From: Stutzerimonas stutzeri
GTDB taxonomy: Bacteria > Pseudomonadota > Gammaproteobacteria > Pseudomonadales > Pseudomonadaceae
Assembly (NCBI GenBank): GCA_002387205.1
Contig: DGLA01000017.1
Coordinates: 1-39,510 of the forward strand
Reading direction: 5' to 3'
DNA: 39,510 nt
The notes below the pieces were generated by a model. It made no database searches, was not told where the DNA came from, and saw only the letters and a list, made by a program, of their open reading frames with translations. Positions 7,347-16,376 of this stretch are shown here, in pieces. The position numbers were made by a program, and so were the translations under genes. Position 1 is the stretch's first letter, and every line of letters begins with the position of its first letter.

Positions 7347-7703
7347 ATGGCCCGTATTGCAGGCGTAAACATTCCGGATAACAAGCATACTGTTATCTCG
7401 CTGACCTACATCTATGGTGTTGGTCGCACTCGTGCGCAGACCATCTGTGCAGCTACCGGTGTCAACCCGGCAGCGAAAATCAAGGATCTCACTGACGAGC
7501 AGGTAGAACTGCTTCGTGGCGAAGTGGGCAAGTTCATCGTTGAAGGTGACTTGCGTCGCGAAGTCAACATGAAGATCAAGCGCTTGATGGACCTGGGTTG
7601 CTATCGCGGCCTGCGTCATCGTCGTGGTCTGCCGGTCCGCGGTCAGCGTACCAAGACCAACGCTCGTACCCGTAAGGGTCCGCGTAAGCCGATCCGCAAG
7701 TAA
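7347..7703 (+). CDS. rpsM: 30S ribosomal protein S13
   Basis: S13 lies in the 30S head and forms bridges with L5 and 23S rRNA. The 118-residue product begins MARIAGVNIPDNKHTVISLT and ends with the tRNA-contacting basic tail (GQRTKTNARTRKGPRKPIRK). TTGGAG precedes the ATG. It is the first gene of the alpha set, so the natural S4 target would lie around its start. Confidence 0.98.
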   Translation: MARIAGVNIPDNKHTVISLTYIYGVGRTRAQTICAATGVNPAAKIKDLTDEQVELLRGEVGKFIVEGDLRREVNMKIKRLMDLGCYRGLRHRRGLPVRGQRTKTNARTRKGPRKPIRK

Positions 7704-7733
7704 TCGCATTAGCGCATCGACAGGAATCTAATC

Positions 7734-8123
7734 ATGGCAAAACCTGCTGCTCGTCCTCGTAAAAAAATCAAAAAGACGGTGGTTGATGGCATCGCCCACA
7801 TCCACGCATCTTTCAACAACACCATCATCACGATCACTGATCGTCAGGGTAACGCACTGTCTTGGGCGACCTCCGGCGGTTCCGGTTTTCGCGGCTCGCG
7901 TAAGAGCACTCCCTTTGCTGCTCAGGTAGCTGCTGAGCGTGCCGGTCAGGCTGCGCTGGAGTACGGGCTCAAGAATCTTGACGTTAACGTCAAGGGTCCT
8001 GGTCCGGGTCGTGAATCTGCCGTTCGTGCTTTGAATGGCTGTGGTTATAAAATCGCCAGCATCACCGACGTGACGCCAATCCCGCATAACGGGTGCCGTC
8101 CGCCGAAGAAGCGCCGCGTGTAA
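7734..8123 (+). CDS. rpsK: 30S ribosomal protein S11
   Basis: S11 is part of the 30S platform near the mRNA exit. The 129-residue product has the basic N-terminus (MAKPAARPRKKIKKTV), the central SFNNTIITITDRQGNALSW and the C-terminal signature DVTPIPHNGCRPPKKRRV. CAGGAA is the likely SD. rpsD follows after 17 nt. Confidence 0.98.
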   Translation: MAKPAARPRKKIKKTVVDGIAHIHASFNNTIITITDRQGNALSWATSGGSGFRGSRKSTPFAAQVAAERAGQAALEYGLKNLDVNVKGPGPGRESAVRALNGCGYKIASITDVTPIPHNGCRPPKKRRV

Positions 8124-8140
8124 TCAGGAGACAGTGAAAG

Positions 8141-8761
8141 ATGGCTCGTTATATTGGTCCCAAGTGCAAACTGTCTCGTCGTGAAGGCACCGATCTCTTT
8201 CTGAAGAGTGGTGCACGCGCGCTCGAATCGAAGTGCAACATCGAAACCCCACCGGGTGTCCATGGTCAGCGTCGTGGTCGCCTCTCCGACTACGGCACGC
8301 AACTGCGTGAAAAGCAGAAAGTTCGTCGCATCTACGGTGTGCTCGAGCGTCAGTTCAGCGGTTATTACAAGGAAGCTGCCAGTCGCAAAGGCGCTACCGG
8401 CGAAAACCTGCTGCAGCTTCTTGAGTGCCGTCTGGACAACGTCGTGTATCGCATGGGCTTCGGCTCCACCCGTGCCGAGTCGCGTCAGCTGGTATCGCAC
8501 AAAGCGATCAGCGTTAATGGTCAGACTGTGAATGTCCCGTCCTATCAGGTTAAAGCTGGGGACGTGGTTGCCGTTCGCGAGAAGTGCCGCAACCAGCTGC
8601 GTATCGCCCAAGCCCTTGAACTGTGCGTACAGCGCGGTCGCGTCGAATGGGTCGAAGTAGATACCGACAAGAAATCTGGTGTTTTCAAAAATGTTCCGGC
8701 TCGCAGTGATCTGTCCGCCGACATTAACGAAAACCTGATTGTCGAGCTCTACTCCAAGTAA
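8141..8761 (+). CDS. rpsD: 30S ribosomal protein S4
   Basis: S4 initiates 16S 5'-domain assembly, acts in accuracy, and in E. coli represses the alpha operon. The 206-residue product has the N-terminal region MARYIGPKCKLSRREGTDL and the S4 RNA-binding domain around residues 97-160 (CRLDNVVYRMGFGSTRAESRQ). TCAGGAG lies about 13 nt before the ATG. No zinc-binding Cys cluster is present at the N-terminus, as in other gammaproteobacterial S4. Confidence 0.98.
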   Translation: MARYIGPKCKLSRREGTDLFLKSGARALESKCNIETPPGVHGQRRGRLSDYGTQLREKQKVRRIYGVLERQFSGYYKEAASRKGATGENLLQLLECRLDNVVYRMGFGSTRAESRQLVSHKAISVNGQTVNVPSYQVKAGDVVAVREKCRNQLRIAQALELCVQRGRVEWVEVDTDKKSGVFKNVPARSDLSADINENLIVELYSK

Positions 8762-8783
8762 GGGCTAGAAAATAGGTGTATCC

Positions 8784-9785
8784 ATGCAGAGTTCGGTAAA
8801 TGAGTTCCTGACCCCCCGCCATATCGATGTGCAGGTGGTCAGTCCGACCCGCGCCAAGATCACACTCGAGCCTCTCGAGCGTGGTTTCGGCCACACCCTG
8901 GGCAACGCGCTGCGTCGCATTCTGTTGTCCTCCATGCCCGGCTGCGCTGTAGTCGAGGCTGAGATCGACGGTGTGCTCCACGAGTACAGCGCAATCGAGG
9001 GCGTGCAGGAAGATGTAATCGAAATCCTGCTCAACCTCAAAGGTATCGCCATCAAGCTGCACGGCCGTGATGAAGTGACCTTGAGCCTGGTGAAGAAGGG
9101 CGCGGGCGCTGTTACCGCTGCCGATATCCAGCTGGATCACGATGTCGAAATCGTCAATGGCGATCACTTGATCGCCAATCTGGCGGCTAATGGTTCGATC
9201 AACATGAAGCTCAAGGTCGCTCGCGGCCGTGGTTACGAGCCAGCTGACGCGCGTCAGAGTGATGAAGATGAAAGCCGCAGCATCGGCCGTCTTCAGCTCG
9301 ACGCAACCTTCAGTCCGGTTCGTCGCGTTGCTTATGTAGTTGAGAACGCTCGTGTTGAGCAGCGCACCAACCTGGACAAGCTCGTCATTGATCTGGAAAC
9401 CAACGGTACGCTGGATCCCGAAGAGGCTATCCGCCGTGCCGCGACCATCCTGCAACAGCAGTTGGCTGCGTTCGTCGATCTCAAGGGTGACAGTGAGCCT
9501 GTTGTCGTCGAGCAGGAAGACGAGATCGATCCGATCCTGTTGCGTCCAGTCGATGACCTGGAGCTGACCGTTCGTTCGGCAAACTGCCTCAAGGCAGAAA
9601 ACATCTATTACATCGGTGATCTGATCCAGCGCACCGAAGTCGAGCTGTTGAAAACACCGAACCTGGGAAAGAAGTCTCTGACCGAAATCAAAGATGTTCT
9701 GGCCTCTCGTGGTCTGTCCCTTGGCATGCGTCTCGATAATTGGCCGCCGGCAAGTCTCAAGAAGGACGATAAGGCTACGGCCTGA
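8784..9785 (+). CDS. rpoA: DNA-directed RNA polymerase subunit alpha
   Basis: Alpha dimerises to nucleate RNA polymerase assembly and contacts activators and UP elements. The 333-residue product has the N-terminal domain with the assembly signature HTLGNALRRILLSSMPG (about residues 38-54) and a C-terminal domain from about residue 250 with helix-hairpin-helix repeats (CLKAENIYYIGDLIQRTE, PNLGKKSLTEIKDVL). It is co-transcribed with the S13-S11-S4 genes and followed by rplQ. Confidence 0.98.
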   Translation: MQSSVNEFLTPRHIDVQVVSPTRAKITLEPLERGFGHTLGNALRRILLSSMPGCAVVEAEIDGVLHEYSAIEGVQEDVIEILLNLKGIAIKLHGRDEVTLSLVKKGAGAVTAADIQLDHDVEIVNGDHLIANLAANGSINMKLKVARGRGYEPADARQSDEDESRSIGRLQLDATFSPVRRVAYVVENARVEQRTNLDKLVIDLETNGTLDPEEAIRRAATILQQQLAAFVDLKGDSEPVVVEQEDEIDPILLRPVDDLELTVRSANCLKAENIYYIGDLIQRTEVELLKTPNLGKKSLTEIKDVLASRGLSLGMRLDNWPPASLKKDDKATA

Positions 9786-9830
9786 TCGTCCCTAGTCACC
9801 GAACTGATCGTTTGGTAAGGAATTTCAATC

Positions 9831-10217
9831 ATGCGTCATCGTAAAAGTGGCCGTCATCTCAGCCGCACAAGCGCACACCGTAAGGCTATGTTTCAAAACA
9901 TGGCGGTGTCGCTGTTCGAGCACGAACTGATCAAAACTACTCTGCCTAAAGCTAAGGAGCTGCGTCGCGTCGCCGAGCCGCTGATCACCCTGGCCAAAGA
10001 AGACAGCGTTGCCAACCGTCGCCTGGCTTTTGACCGCACGCGTTCGAAAGCGATCGTCGGTAAGTTGTTCAGCGATCTGGGCCCGCGTTACGCCACCCGT
10101 CAAGGCGGCTATCTGCGGATCCTAAAGTGCGGATTCCGCGCGGGTGATAACGCTCCTATGGCATACGTCGAGCTAGTAGACCGTCCGGTTTCTGGCGAGG
10201 TTGAAGCTGCCGAGTAA
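9831..10217 (+). CDS. rplQ: 50S ribosomal protein L17
   Basis: L17 lies near the 50S tunnel exit. The 128-residue product has the signature MRHRKSGRHLSRTSAHRKAM at the N-terminus. AAGGAA precedes the ATG. It is the last gene of the ribosomal array; a strong intrinsic terminator lies 20 nt after its stop. Confidence 0.98.
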   Translation: MRHRKSGRHLSRTSAHRKAMFQNMAVSLFEHELIKTTLPKAKELRRVAEPLITLAKEDSVANRRLAFDRTRSKAIVGKLFSDLGPRYATRQGGYLRILKCGFRAGDNAPMAYVELVDRPVSGEVEAAE

Positions 10218-10237
10218 GCGTTAATCCGTTTGCTTTG

Positions 10238-10264
10238 AAAAAGCCGGGCTCTGCCCGGCTTTTT
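10238..10264 (+). terminator. Intrinsic terminator after rplQ
   Basis: AAAAAGCCGGGC / GCCCGGCTTTTT is a perfect 12-bp stem with a TCT loop, the T-run forming the end of the stem. It is the best terminator in the first 10 kb and separates the alpha operon from the catalase gene. Confidence 0.9.
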
Positions 10265-10381
10265 GCGTCTTATCGTTAGGTTCTAGCTATCAGCCTTCTT
10301 CTATCAATAAATTAGTCGAGAGGCGTCGTTCCGCTTAAAGTCTCCGCAAGCCAGCCAATCGGCCACTTCAGGAGATCTTCG

Positions 10382-11839
10382 ATGAGTAAAGCCATTCCCC
10401 TCACCACTGCCGCTGGCGCGCCAGTGGCAGACAATCAGAATTCCCGCTCAGCTGGCTCTCGCGGGTCGCTGCTGCTTGAAGATTTCCACCTCGTTGAGAA
10501 ACTCGCACATTTCAACAGGGAGGTCATTCCGGAGCGGCGCGTCCATGCTAAAGGATCAGGCGCGTACGGTACGTTGACCATCACTTCTGATGTATCCCGA
10601 TATACATCGGCCAGCCTGTTCGATGCGGTCGGCAAGCAGACGCCTCTGTTTCTGCGGTTTTCTACTGTGGGCGGCGAACGAGGGTCGGCTGACACCGAGC
10701 GTGATCCACGCGGTTTCGCAGTGAAGTTCTATACCGAACAAGGTAACTGGGACATCGTTGGTAATAACACGCCGGTCTTCTTCCTGCGCGATCCGCTGAA
10801 GTTCCCTGACTTCATCCATACCCAAAAGCGTGACCCCTGGACCAACCTCAAGAGCCCTCAAATGATGTGGGACTTCTGGTCGCTCTCGCCCGAGGCGCTG
10901 CATCAGGTAACCATCTTGTTTTCCGATCGCGGCATTCCGGACGGTTACCGGTTCATGCATGGTTTCGGCAGTCATACGTTCAGCTTGGTAAATGCACAAG
11001 GGATGCGGACCTGGGTGAAGTTCCACTTCAAGAGCCTGCAGGGCATCAAGAATCTTGCTCCTGCTGAGGCCGCGCGCCTGGCAGGCAGTGACCCGGATTA
11101 CGCTCAGCGAGACCTCTTTGATGCCATCGATCGCGGCGATTTTCCGAAATGGCGCATGTGCATTCAGGTGATGAGTGAAGCGCAGGCAGCGGAGCGGGCG
11201 GAGAACCCGTTCGATGTCACTAAAACCTGGTCGCAGAAAAAGTTTCCGTTGATCGAGGTTGGTGTGCTGGAACTGAATCGGAACCCCGAGAACTATTTTG
11301 CCGAGGTCGAGCAGGCCGCATTCGCGCCAAGTAATCTGGTGCCGGGTATCGGCTTGTCTCCAGACAGGATGCTTCAGGGGCGCGTCTTTGCGTATGCGGA
11401 CGCGCAACGCTATCGCATCGGGACCAACCATCAGCAGCTGCCGGTCAATGCCCCTCGTTGTCCCTACCAGAATTATCAACGAGATGGTGCCATGCGGTTC
11501 GACGGCAATGGTGGTTCGGCGCCGAATTACGAGCCGAACAGCTACGCTGCTGCGCCAAAAGAGATGTCGCAGTTTTCCGAGCCTGCTTTGGCGCTCAATG
11601 GCGCTGCCGATCGATATGACCATCGGGCGGACGGCGATTGTTACAGCCATGCGGGGGCGTTGTTTCGCCTGATGAATGCCGAGCAGCAGGCGTTGCTGAT
11701 AGGCAATATCGTAGGAGCCATGAAGCCGGTCTCCCGCGACGTCCAGCTGCGGCAGTTACGGCATTTCTTCAGGGCTGACCCTGCCTATGGCGCGGGGGTT
11801 GCGCAGGGCCTGGGCATCGACCCTAACGAGATCGGTTGA
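10382..11839 (+). CDS. katA: Monofunctional haem catalase
   Basis: Converts hydrogen peroxide to water and oxygen. The 485-residue length fits the small-subunit catalases. Visible features are the distal His55 in RRVHAKGSG, the distal Asn within VGNNTPVFFLRDP (about residue 128), and the proximal-haem Tyr region RVFAYADAQRYR (about residue 340). There is no signal peptide, so it should be cytoplasmic. AGGAG precedes the ATG. The position directly behind rplQ is that of katA in P. aeruginosa (as I recall), but the middle of the protein (HTQKRDPWTNLKSPQMMWDF) differs from the KatA sequence I remember and looks more like the KatB subgroup, so the symbol rests on position more than on subgroup. 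A weak OxyR-like motif lies upstream. Confidence 0.93.
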   Translation: MSKAIPLTTAAGAPVADNQNSRSAGSRGSLLLEDFHLVEKLAHFNREVIPERRVHAKGSGAYGTLTITSDVSRYTSASLFDAVGKQTPLFLRFSTVGGERGSADTERDPRGFAVKFYTEQGNWDIVGNNTPVFFLRDPLKFPDFIHTQKRDPWTNLKSPQMMWDFWSLSPEALHQVTILFSDRGIPDGYRFMHGFGSHTFSLVNAQGMRTWVKFHFKSLQGIKNLAPAEAARLAGSDPDYAQRDLFDAIDRGDFPKWRMCIQVMSEAQAAERAENPFDVTKTWSQKKFPLIEVGVLELNRNPENYFAEVEQAAFAPSNLVPGIGLSPDRMLQGRVFAYADAQRYRIGTNHQQLPVNAPRCPYQNYQRDGAMRFDGNGGSAPNYEPNSYAAAPKEMSQFSEPALALNGAADRYDHRADGDCYSHAGALFRLMNAEQQALLIGNIVGAMKPVSRDVQLRQLRHFFRADPAYGAGVAQGLGIDPNEIG

Positions 11840-11850
11840 CTTCGACAATG

Positions 11851-11875
11851 AAGGCCGGGCTCGAGCCCGGCTTTC
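11851..11875. terminator. Terminator between katA and uvrA
   Basis: GCCGGGC-TCGA-GCCCGGC (11854-11871) is an 18-base palindrome followed on the plus strand by TTTCTC and flanked by AA/TT pairs. It lies between the convergent katA and uvrA stops, only 6 nt from the uvrA stop. The T-tract is better for katA than for uvrA, but it may serve both. Confidence 0.75.
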
Positions 11876-11881
11876 TCTGGC

Positions 11882-14719
11882 TCACGCTCGATCGCGCTCC
11901 AGCAACGGTTTGAGGAAGTGGCCGGTATGGGACTGCTGCATCTGCGCAACCTGCTCTGGGGTGCCCACCGCAATGATCTGCCCCCCTTTCGAACCGCCTT
12001 CGGGGCCTAGATCTACAAGCCAGTCCGCCGTCTTGATGACATCCAGGTTGTGTTCGATAACCACCACGGTGTTGCCGTGATCCCGCAGGCGATGCAGTAC
12101 GTCGAGCAGCTGTTGAATATCGGCAAAGTGAAGGCCAGTGGTCGGCTCGTCGAGTATGTAGAGCGTTTTGCCTGTATCTCGCTTGGATAATTCTCGGGAA
12201 AGCTTGACGCGTTGGGCTTCGCCGCCCGAAAGAGTGGTCGCGCTCTGGCCAAGCTTGATATAGGACAGCCCTACATCCATCAATGTCTGGAGCTTGCGCG
12301 CTACGGCGGGCACAGGATCGAAGAACTCACGGGCTTCCTCGATCGTCATGTCCAGCACCTCAGTGATGCTCTTACCCTTGTATTTCACTTCCAATGTTTC
12401 ACGGTTGTAACGCTTGCCCTTGCAGACATCGCAGGGCACGTAGATGTCTGGCAGGAAGTGCATCTCCACCTTGATCACGCCATCGCCCTGACATGCTTCG
12501 CAGCGACCACCTTTGACGTTGAACGAGAAGCGGCCAGGGCCGTAGCCGCGCGATCGCGCTTCTGGCACACCGGCGAACAGTTCCCGGATTGGGGTGAACA
12601 AGCCCGTGTAGGTCGCCGGGTTCGAGCGTGGTGTGCGGCCGATGGGGCTCTGGTCGATATCAACCACCTTGTCGAGATGTTGTAGCCCATCGAACGAATC
12701 GTGAGGCGCGGATTCGAGGGTCGTGGCTCCGTTGAGGGCGGTCGCCGTGATGGGGAATAGCGTGTTGTTGATCAGGGTCGACTTGCCCGATCCGGATACG
12801 CCAGTGATGCAGGTAAGCAAACCAACGGGAATCTCAAGGTCTACGTTACGCAGGTTGTTGCCCCGCGCGCCCTTAAGCGTGAGCAAGCGGGCCGGGTCGC
12901 GAGCCGTCCGCTTGGCGGGATAGGCAATCTTGACGCGGCCAGAAAGGTAGCCGCCAGTCAGCGAGGCAGGATTGGCCATGACCTCGTCGGGCGTACCCTC
13001 AGCGACGATCTGTCCGCCGTGCACTCCCGCGCCGGGGCCTATGTCCACCACGTAATCGGCAAGACGGATGGCGTCTTCATCGTGTTCGACCACTATCACC
13101 GTGTTGCCAATATCGCGCAGATGCCGAAGCGTACCCAGCAGGCGTTCGTTGTCACGCTGGTGCAAGCCGATGGAGGGTTCGTCCAGGATGTACATCACTC
13201 CGACTAGTCCTGCCCCGATCTGGCTCGCAAGTCTGATCCGTTGTGCCTCCCCTCCAGAGAGGGTATCGGCGCTGCGGTCGAGGGTGAGATAGTCGAGCCC
13301 GACATTGACCAGGAACTGCAGCCGCTCGCAGATTTCCTTGAGAATCTTGTCGGCAATCTCTCCGCGACGACCGGTCAGCGAAAGCCCGCCGAAGTATTCG
13401 GTGGCCTCTCCGATTGGAAGGCCAGTCACTGCCGGCAAGGTCTTGTCGCCGACCCACACATGGCGCGCCTCCCGCCTGAGGCGAGTCCCACGGCATTCGG
13501 GGCAGGGCTGCGTGGAAAGATACTTGGCAAGCTCTTCGCGAACCGTGTTGGACTCGGTTTCCCGATAGCGGCGCTCAAGGTTCGGGATGATGCCTTCGAA
13601 AGGGTGAGAGCGTTTGACGATATCGCCGCGGTCGTTCAGATAGCGAAAGTCCACGTTTTCGCGACCGCTGCCCCGTAGCACGACTTTCTGCTGTTCGGGC
13701 GGCAAGGATTCGAAGGGGTCATCGAGACTGAATCCGTAATGCGAGGCCAGCGAGCCGAGCATCTGGAAATAATAGACGTTGCGCCGATCCCAGCCGCGTA
13801 TGGCTCCTTCGGCCAGCGTCAGCTCGCCATTGACCAGCCGCTTGGCATCGAAGAACTGTTTGACACCCAGGCCGTCACAGGTCGGGCAGGCACCGGCCGG
13901 GTTGTTGAAGGAAAACAGCTTGGGCTCGAGTTCGCTGATCGAGTGTCCGCAGATATGACAGGCGAAGCGCGCCGAAAAGATCAGCTCATCGCTGCTGTCA
14001 TCCTCTTCCATCGAGGCCACCAGGGCGATGCCGTCCGCCAGCTTCAGGGCCGTTTCAAAGGATTCGGCCAGTCGCTGCTGAAGGTCGGTGCGCACTTTGA
14101 AACGATCCACCACGACGTCGATGGAATGCTTCTTCTGTTTATCCAGTTTAGGCAGCTCATCCAATTCGTAGAGCTTGCCGTTGACCCTGGCTCGAACGAA
14201 GCCCTGGGCGCGTAGTTCGTCAAAGACGGCCAGATGCTCGCCTTTGCGCTCGCGAATCACCGGGGCGAGCAGCATCAGCTTGCGCCCTTCCGGCTGCGTC
14301 AGAACCTGGTCGACCATCTGGCTGACAGTCTGGGCCTCGAGCGGTGCGTCATGGTCAGGGCAGCGGGGTGTGCCGACGCGGGCGTAGAGCAGTCGCAGGT
14401 AGTCGTAGATCTCGGTGATGGTGCCCACGGTAGACCGTGGGTTGTGCGAGGTCGACTTCTGCTCGATCGAAATGGCCGGAGAGAGGCCTTCGATCGTGTC
14501 GACGTCCGGCTTTTCCATCATCGACAGGAACTGCCTAGCGTATGCCGAAAGGGATTCGACATAACGACGCTGGCCTTCGGCATACAGCGTGTCGAAGGCT
14601 AGCGAGGACTTGCCGGAACCTGACAGCCCGGTAATCACGATCAGTTTGTCGCGGGGCAGGGTCAGGTCGATGTTTTTCAGGTTGTGGGTTCGAGCCCCAC
14701 GAATCAGAATCTTGTCCAA
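11882..14719 (-). CDS. uvrA: UvrABC excinuclease subunit A
   Basis: UvrA is the damage-recognition ATPase of nucleotide excision repair. The 945-residue length is typical. From the N-terminus: Walker A GLSGSGKSS (residues 31-39), a zinc module beginning CHICGHS with partner Cys in ACPTCDG, an ABC signature LSGGEAQRIRLASQIG with the Walker B ILDEPSIGLHQRD, then the second half with Walker A GVSGSGKST, a zinc module CEACQGDG / CDVCKGKRY, and a second LSGGEAQRVKLSREL / ILDEPTTGLHF. The start is a TTG (CAA at 14717-14719) preceded by GCGAGG, which gives the conserved MDKILIRGARTHN N-terminus; no ATG fits. I saw no LexA-type CTGT-N8-ACAG box in the 131-nt gap to the divergent MFS gene. Confidence 0.97.
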   Translation of the reverse strand: MDKILIRGARTHNLKNIDLTLPRDKLIVITGLSGSGKSSLAFDTLYAEGQRRYVESLSAYARQFLSMMEKPDVDTIEGLSPAISIEQKSTSHNPRSTVGTITEIYDYLRLLYARVGTPRCPDHDAPLEAQTVSQMVDQVLTQPEGRKLMLLAPVIRERKGEHLAVFDELRAQGFVRARVNGKLYELDELPKLDKQKKHSIDVVVDRFKVRTDLQQRLAESFETALKLADGIALVASMEEDDSSDELIFSARFACHICGHSISELEPKLFSFNNPAGACPTCDGLGVKQFFDAKRLVNGELTLAEGAIRGWDRRNVYYFQMLGSLASHYGFSLDDPFESLPPEQQKVVLRGSGRENVDFRYLNDRGDIVKRSHPFEGIIPNLERRYRETESNTVREELAKYLSTQPCPECRGTRLRREARHVWVGDKTLPAVTGLPIGEATEYFGGLSLTGRRGEIADKILKEICERLQFLVNVGLDYLTLDRSADTLSGGEAQRIRLASQIGAGLVGVMYILDEPSIGLHQRDNERLLGTLRHLRDIGNTVIVVEHDEDAIRLADYVVDIGPGAGVHGGQIVAEGTPDEVMANPASLTGGYLSGRVKIAYPAKRTARDPARLLTLKGARGNNLRNVDLEIPVGLLTCITGVSGSGKSTLINNTLFPITATALNGATTLESAPHDSFDGLQHLDKVVDIDQSPIGRTPRSNPATYTGLFTPIRELFAGVPEARSRGYGPGRFSFNVKGGRCEACQGDGVIKVEMHFLPDIYVPCDVCKGKRYNRETLEVKYKGKSITEVLDMTIEEAREFFDPVPAVARKLQTLMDVGLSYIKLGQSATTLSGGEAQRVKLSRELSKRDTGKTLYILDEPTTGLHFADIQQLLDVLHRLRDHGNTVVVIEHNLDVIKTADWLVDLGPEGGSKGGQIIAVGTPEQVAQMQQSHTGHFLKPLLERDRA

Positions 14720-14850
14720 AGCAGCCTCGCTTGGCGGGCGAAAACCCGAAATTATACGGCCGGGAGCTAGATAGCGGCAAAATAGCGCGCCTGTGCCGAG
14801 CAGGGGATGACTGCTAGAATCGCCGCCGGTTCATTCAAGCGAGACCCCCC

Positions 14851-16218
14851 ATGCAGGATCCTTACAGCGAGCGCATGAGCGCTAGCGAAACCCGTGCAGC
14901 CTCAGGACTTGCGTTGGTTTTCGCGTTTCGCATGCTCGGCATGTTCATGGTTCTGCCTGTCCTGGCGACCTATGGTATGGATCTTCAAGGCGCTACGCCG
15001 GCACTCATTGGTCTGGCCATCGGTGCTTATGGTTTGACCCAGGCGGTGCTGCAAATTCCCTTCGGCATGTTATCGGACCGTATCGGCCGCCTTCCGGTGA
15101 TCTATTTCGGCTTGTTGATCTTTGCCGTCGGCGCAGCGCTCGCCGCAACGGCGGACTCCATCTGGGCGGTGATTGCAGGACGCATCCTGCAGGGGGCGGG
15201 CGCGATTTCGGCGGCGGTGATGGCGCTGCTCTCCGATCTCACGCGCGAACAACACCGTACCAAGGCGATGGCAATGATTGGCATGAGTATCGGTGTTTCC
15301 TTCGCCGTCGCGATGGTTGTAGGGCCGCTTTTGACGAGCGCTTTCGGGCTTTCCGGTCTGTTCTGGGTCACGGCTGGGATGGCGCTTCTGGGGATACTGG
15401 TTGTTGCAGCACTGCCGCGAGCGCCCGAGCATATCCGGCATCGGGAATCCGGCGTGGCCAGCCAGGCACTCGGCGTGACGTTACGACATCCCGATCTGTT
15501 GCGATTGGATTTCAGTATTTTTGTACTGCATGCCGTTCTGATGGCCAGTTTCGTGGCGCTACCGCTAGCCTTGATGAATGAAGCGGCGCTGCCCAAGGAC
15601 GAGCATTGGTGGGTGTATCTCACTGCGCTGGTAGTAGGCTTCTTCGGTATGGTGCCGTTTATCATCTATGGCGAAAAAAAGCGTCAGATGAGGCGTGTTG
15701 TGCTTGGCGCCGTGGCAGTGCTGGTGCTGGCGGAACTGTTTTTCTGGTGGTTCGGCGATCGGCTTTGGTCGCTGGTCGGCGGCATGATCGTGTTTTTCAT
15801 CGCGTTCAACCTTTTGGAGGCCTCGTTGCCCTCGCTGATCAGCAAGGTGGCACCGGCGGGCGGCAAGGGGACGGCCATGGGCATCTATTCGACGAGCCAG
15901 TTCCTGGGCTCCGGCCTTGGCGGTGTTCTCGGAGGCTTCTTCTATCAGCAGGGCGGCCTGGGTCTGGTTTTCGTCGGCTGTGCTGCTCTGTGCGCGTTGT
16001 GGTTCATGACGACCTGGAGCATGCGCGAGCCGCCCTATGTCACCGGTCTTCGCCTGCCGCTTTCGCCCGATGCTGCGCTTAACCCCTTGCTTGCGGAGCA
16101 GATGCTTGCCGTTCCTGGCGTATCGGATGCCGTGGTTATCGTCGAGGAGGCCGCTGCCTACCTCAAGGTGGACATGAAGCTATTGGATCGAGCCGAGCTG
16201 GATAGGCTGGTCGCCTGA
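14851..16218 (+). CDS. YajR-like MFS transporter
   Basis: A 455-residue major facilitator protein with about 12 transmembrane helices. The MFS motif A loop (GMLSDRIGRLPV, about residues 72-83) and the conserved stretch MLGMFMVLPVLATYGM match the E. coli YajR subgroup. After the last helix comes a soluble tail of about 60 residues (VPGVSDAVVIVEEAAAYLKVDM), which fits the ferredoxin-like YAM domain of YajR. The substrate is unknown. It is divergent from uvrA and lies before ssb, the same order I recall in P. aeruginosa. The SD is weak (GCGAGA). Confidence 0.9.
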   Translation: MQDPYSERMSASETRAASGLALVFAFRMLGMFMVLPVLATYGMDLQGATPALIGLAIGAYGLTQAVLQIPFGMLSDRIGRLPVIYFGLLIFAVGAALAATADSIWAVIAGRILQGAGAISAAVMALLSDLTREQHRTKAMAMIGMSIGVSFAVAMVVGPLLTSAFGLSGLFWVTAGMALLGILVVAALPRAPEHIRHRESGVASQALGVTLRHPDLLRLDFSIFVLHAVLMASFVALPLALMNEAALPKDEHWWVYLTALVVGFFGMVPFIIYGEKKRQMRRVVLGAVAVLVLAELFFWWFGDRLWSLVGGMIVFFIAFNLLEASLPSLISKVAPAGGKGTAMGIYSTSQFLGSGLGGVLGGFFYQQGGLGLVFVGCAALCALWFMTTWSMREPPYVTGLRLPLSPDAALNPLLAEQMLAVPGVSDAVVIVEEAAAYLKVDMKLLDRAELDRLVA

Positions 16219-16268
16219 CCACTGTGCGTCCGGTGGTGCTGCGGTCCGCCGTCATCCGGTCGCGCCGG

Positions 16269-16297
16269 TTGGCCAGTGTGGGGCGGTAATGTAAGAT
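16269..16297 (+). promoter_or_regulatory. Possible ssb promoter
   Basis: TTGGCC (16269-16274), 17 nt, TAAGAT (16292-16297). It lies 80 nt before the ssb ATG in the 158-nt gap after the MFS gene. The -10 is good and the -35 moderate. No other signal was seen in the gap. Confidence 0.4.
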
Positions 16298-16376
16298 TGC
16301 CGGTCACTGGCCGTTTCCCCGTTTGTGGAAGTTCGTTACGCGCCAACTAGAAAACCATTCAGCAAAGGAGTTACCC

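Noticed and set aside
14720..14850. SOS (LexA) box between uvrA and the MFS gene
   Set aside because: No CTGT-N8-ACAG-like sequence was found; the nearest, CTGTGCCGAGCAGGGG, lacks the right half.
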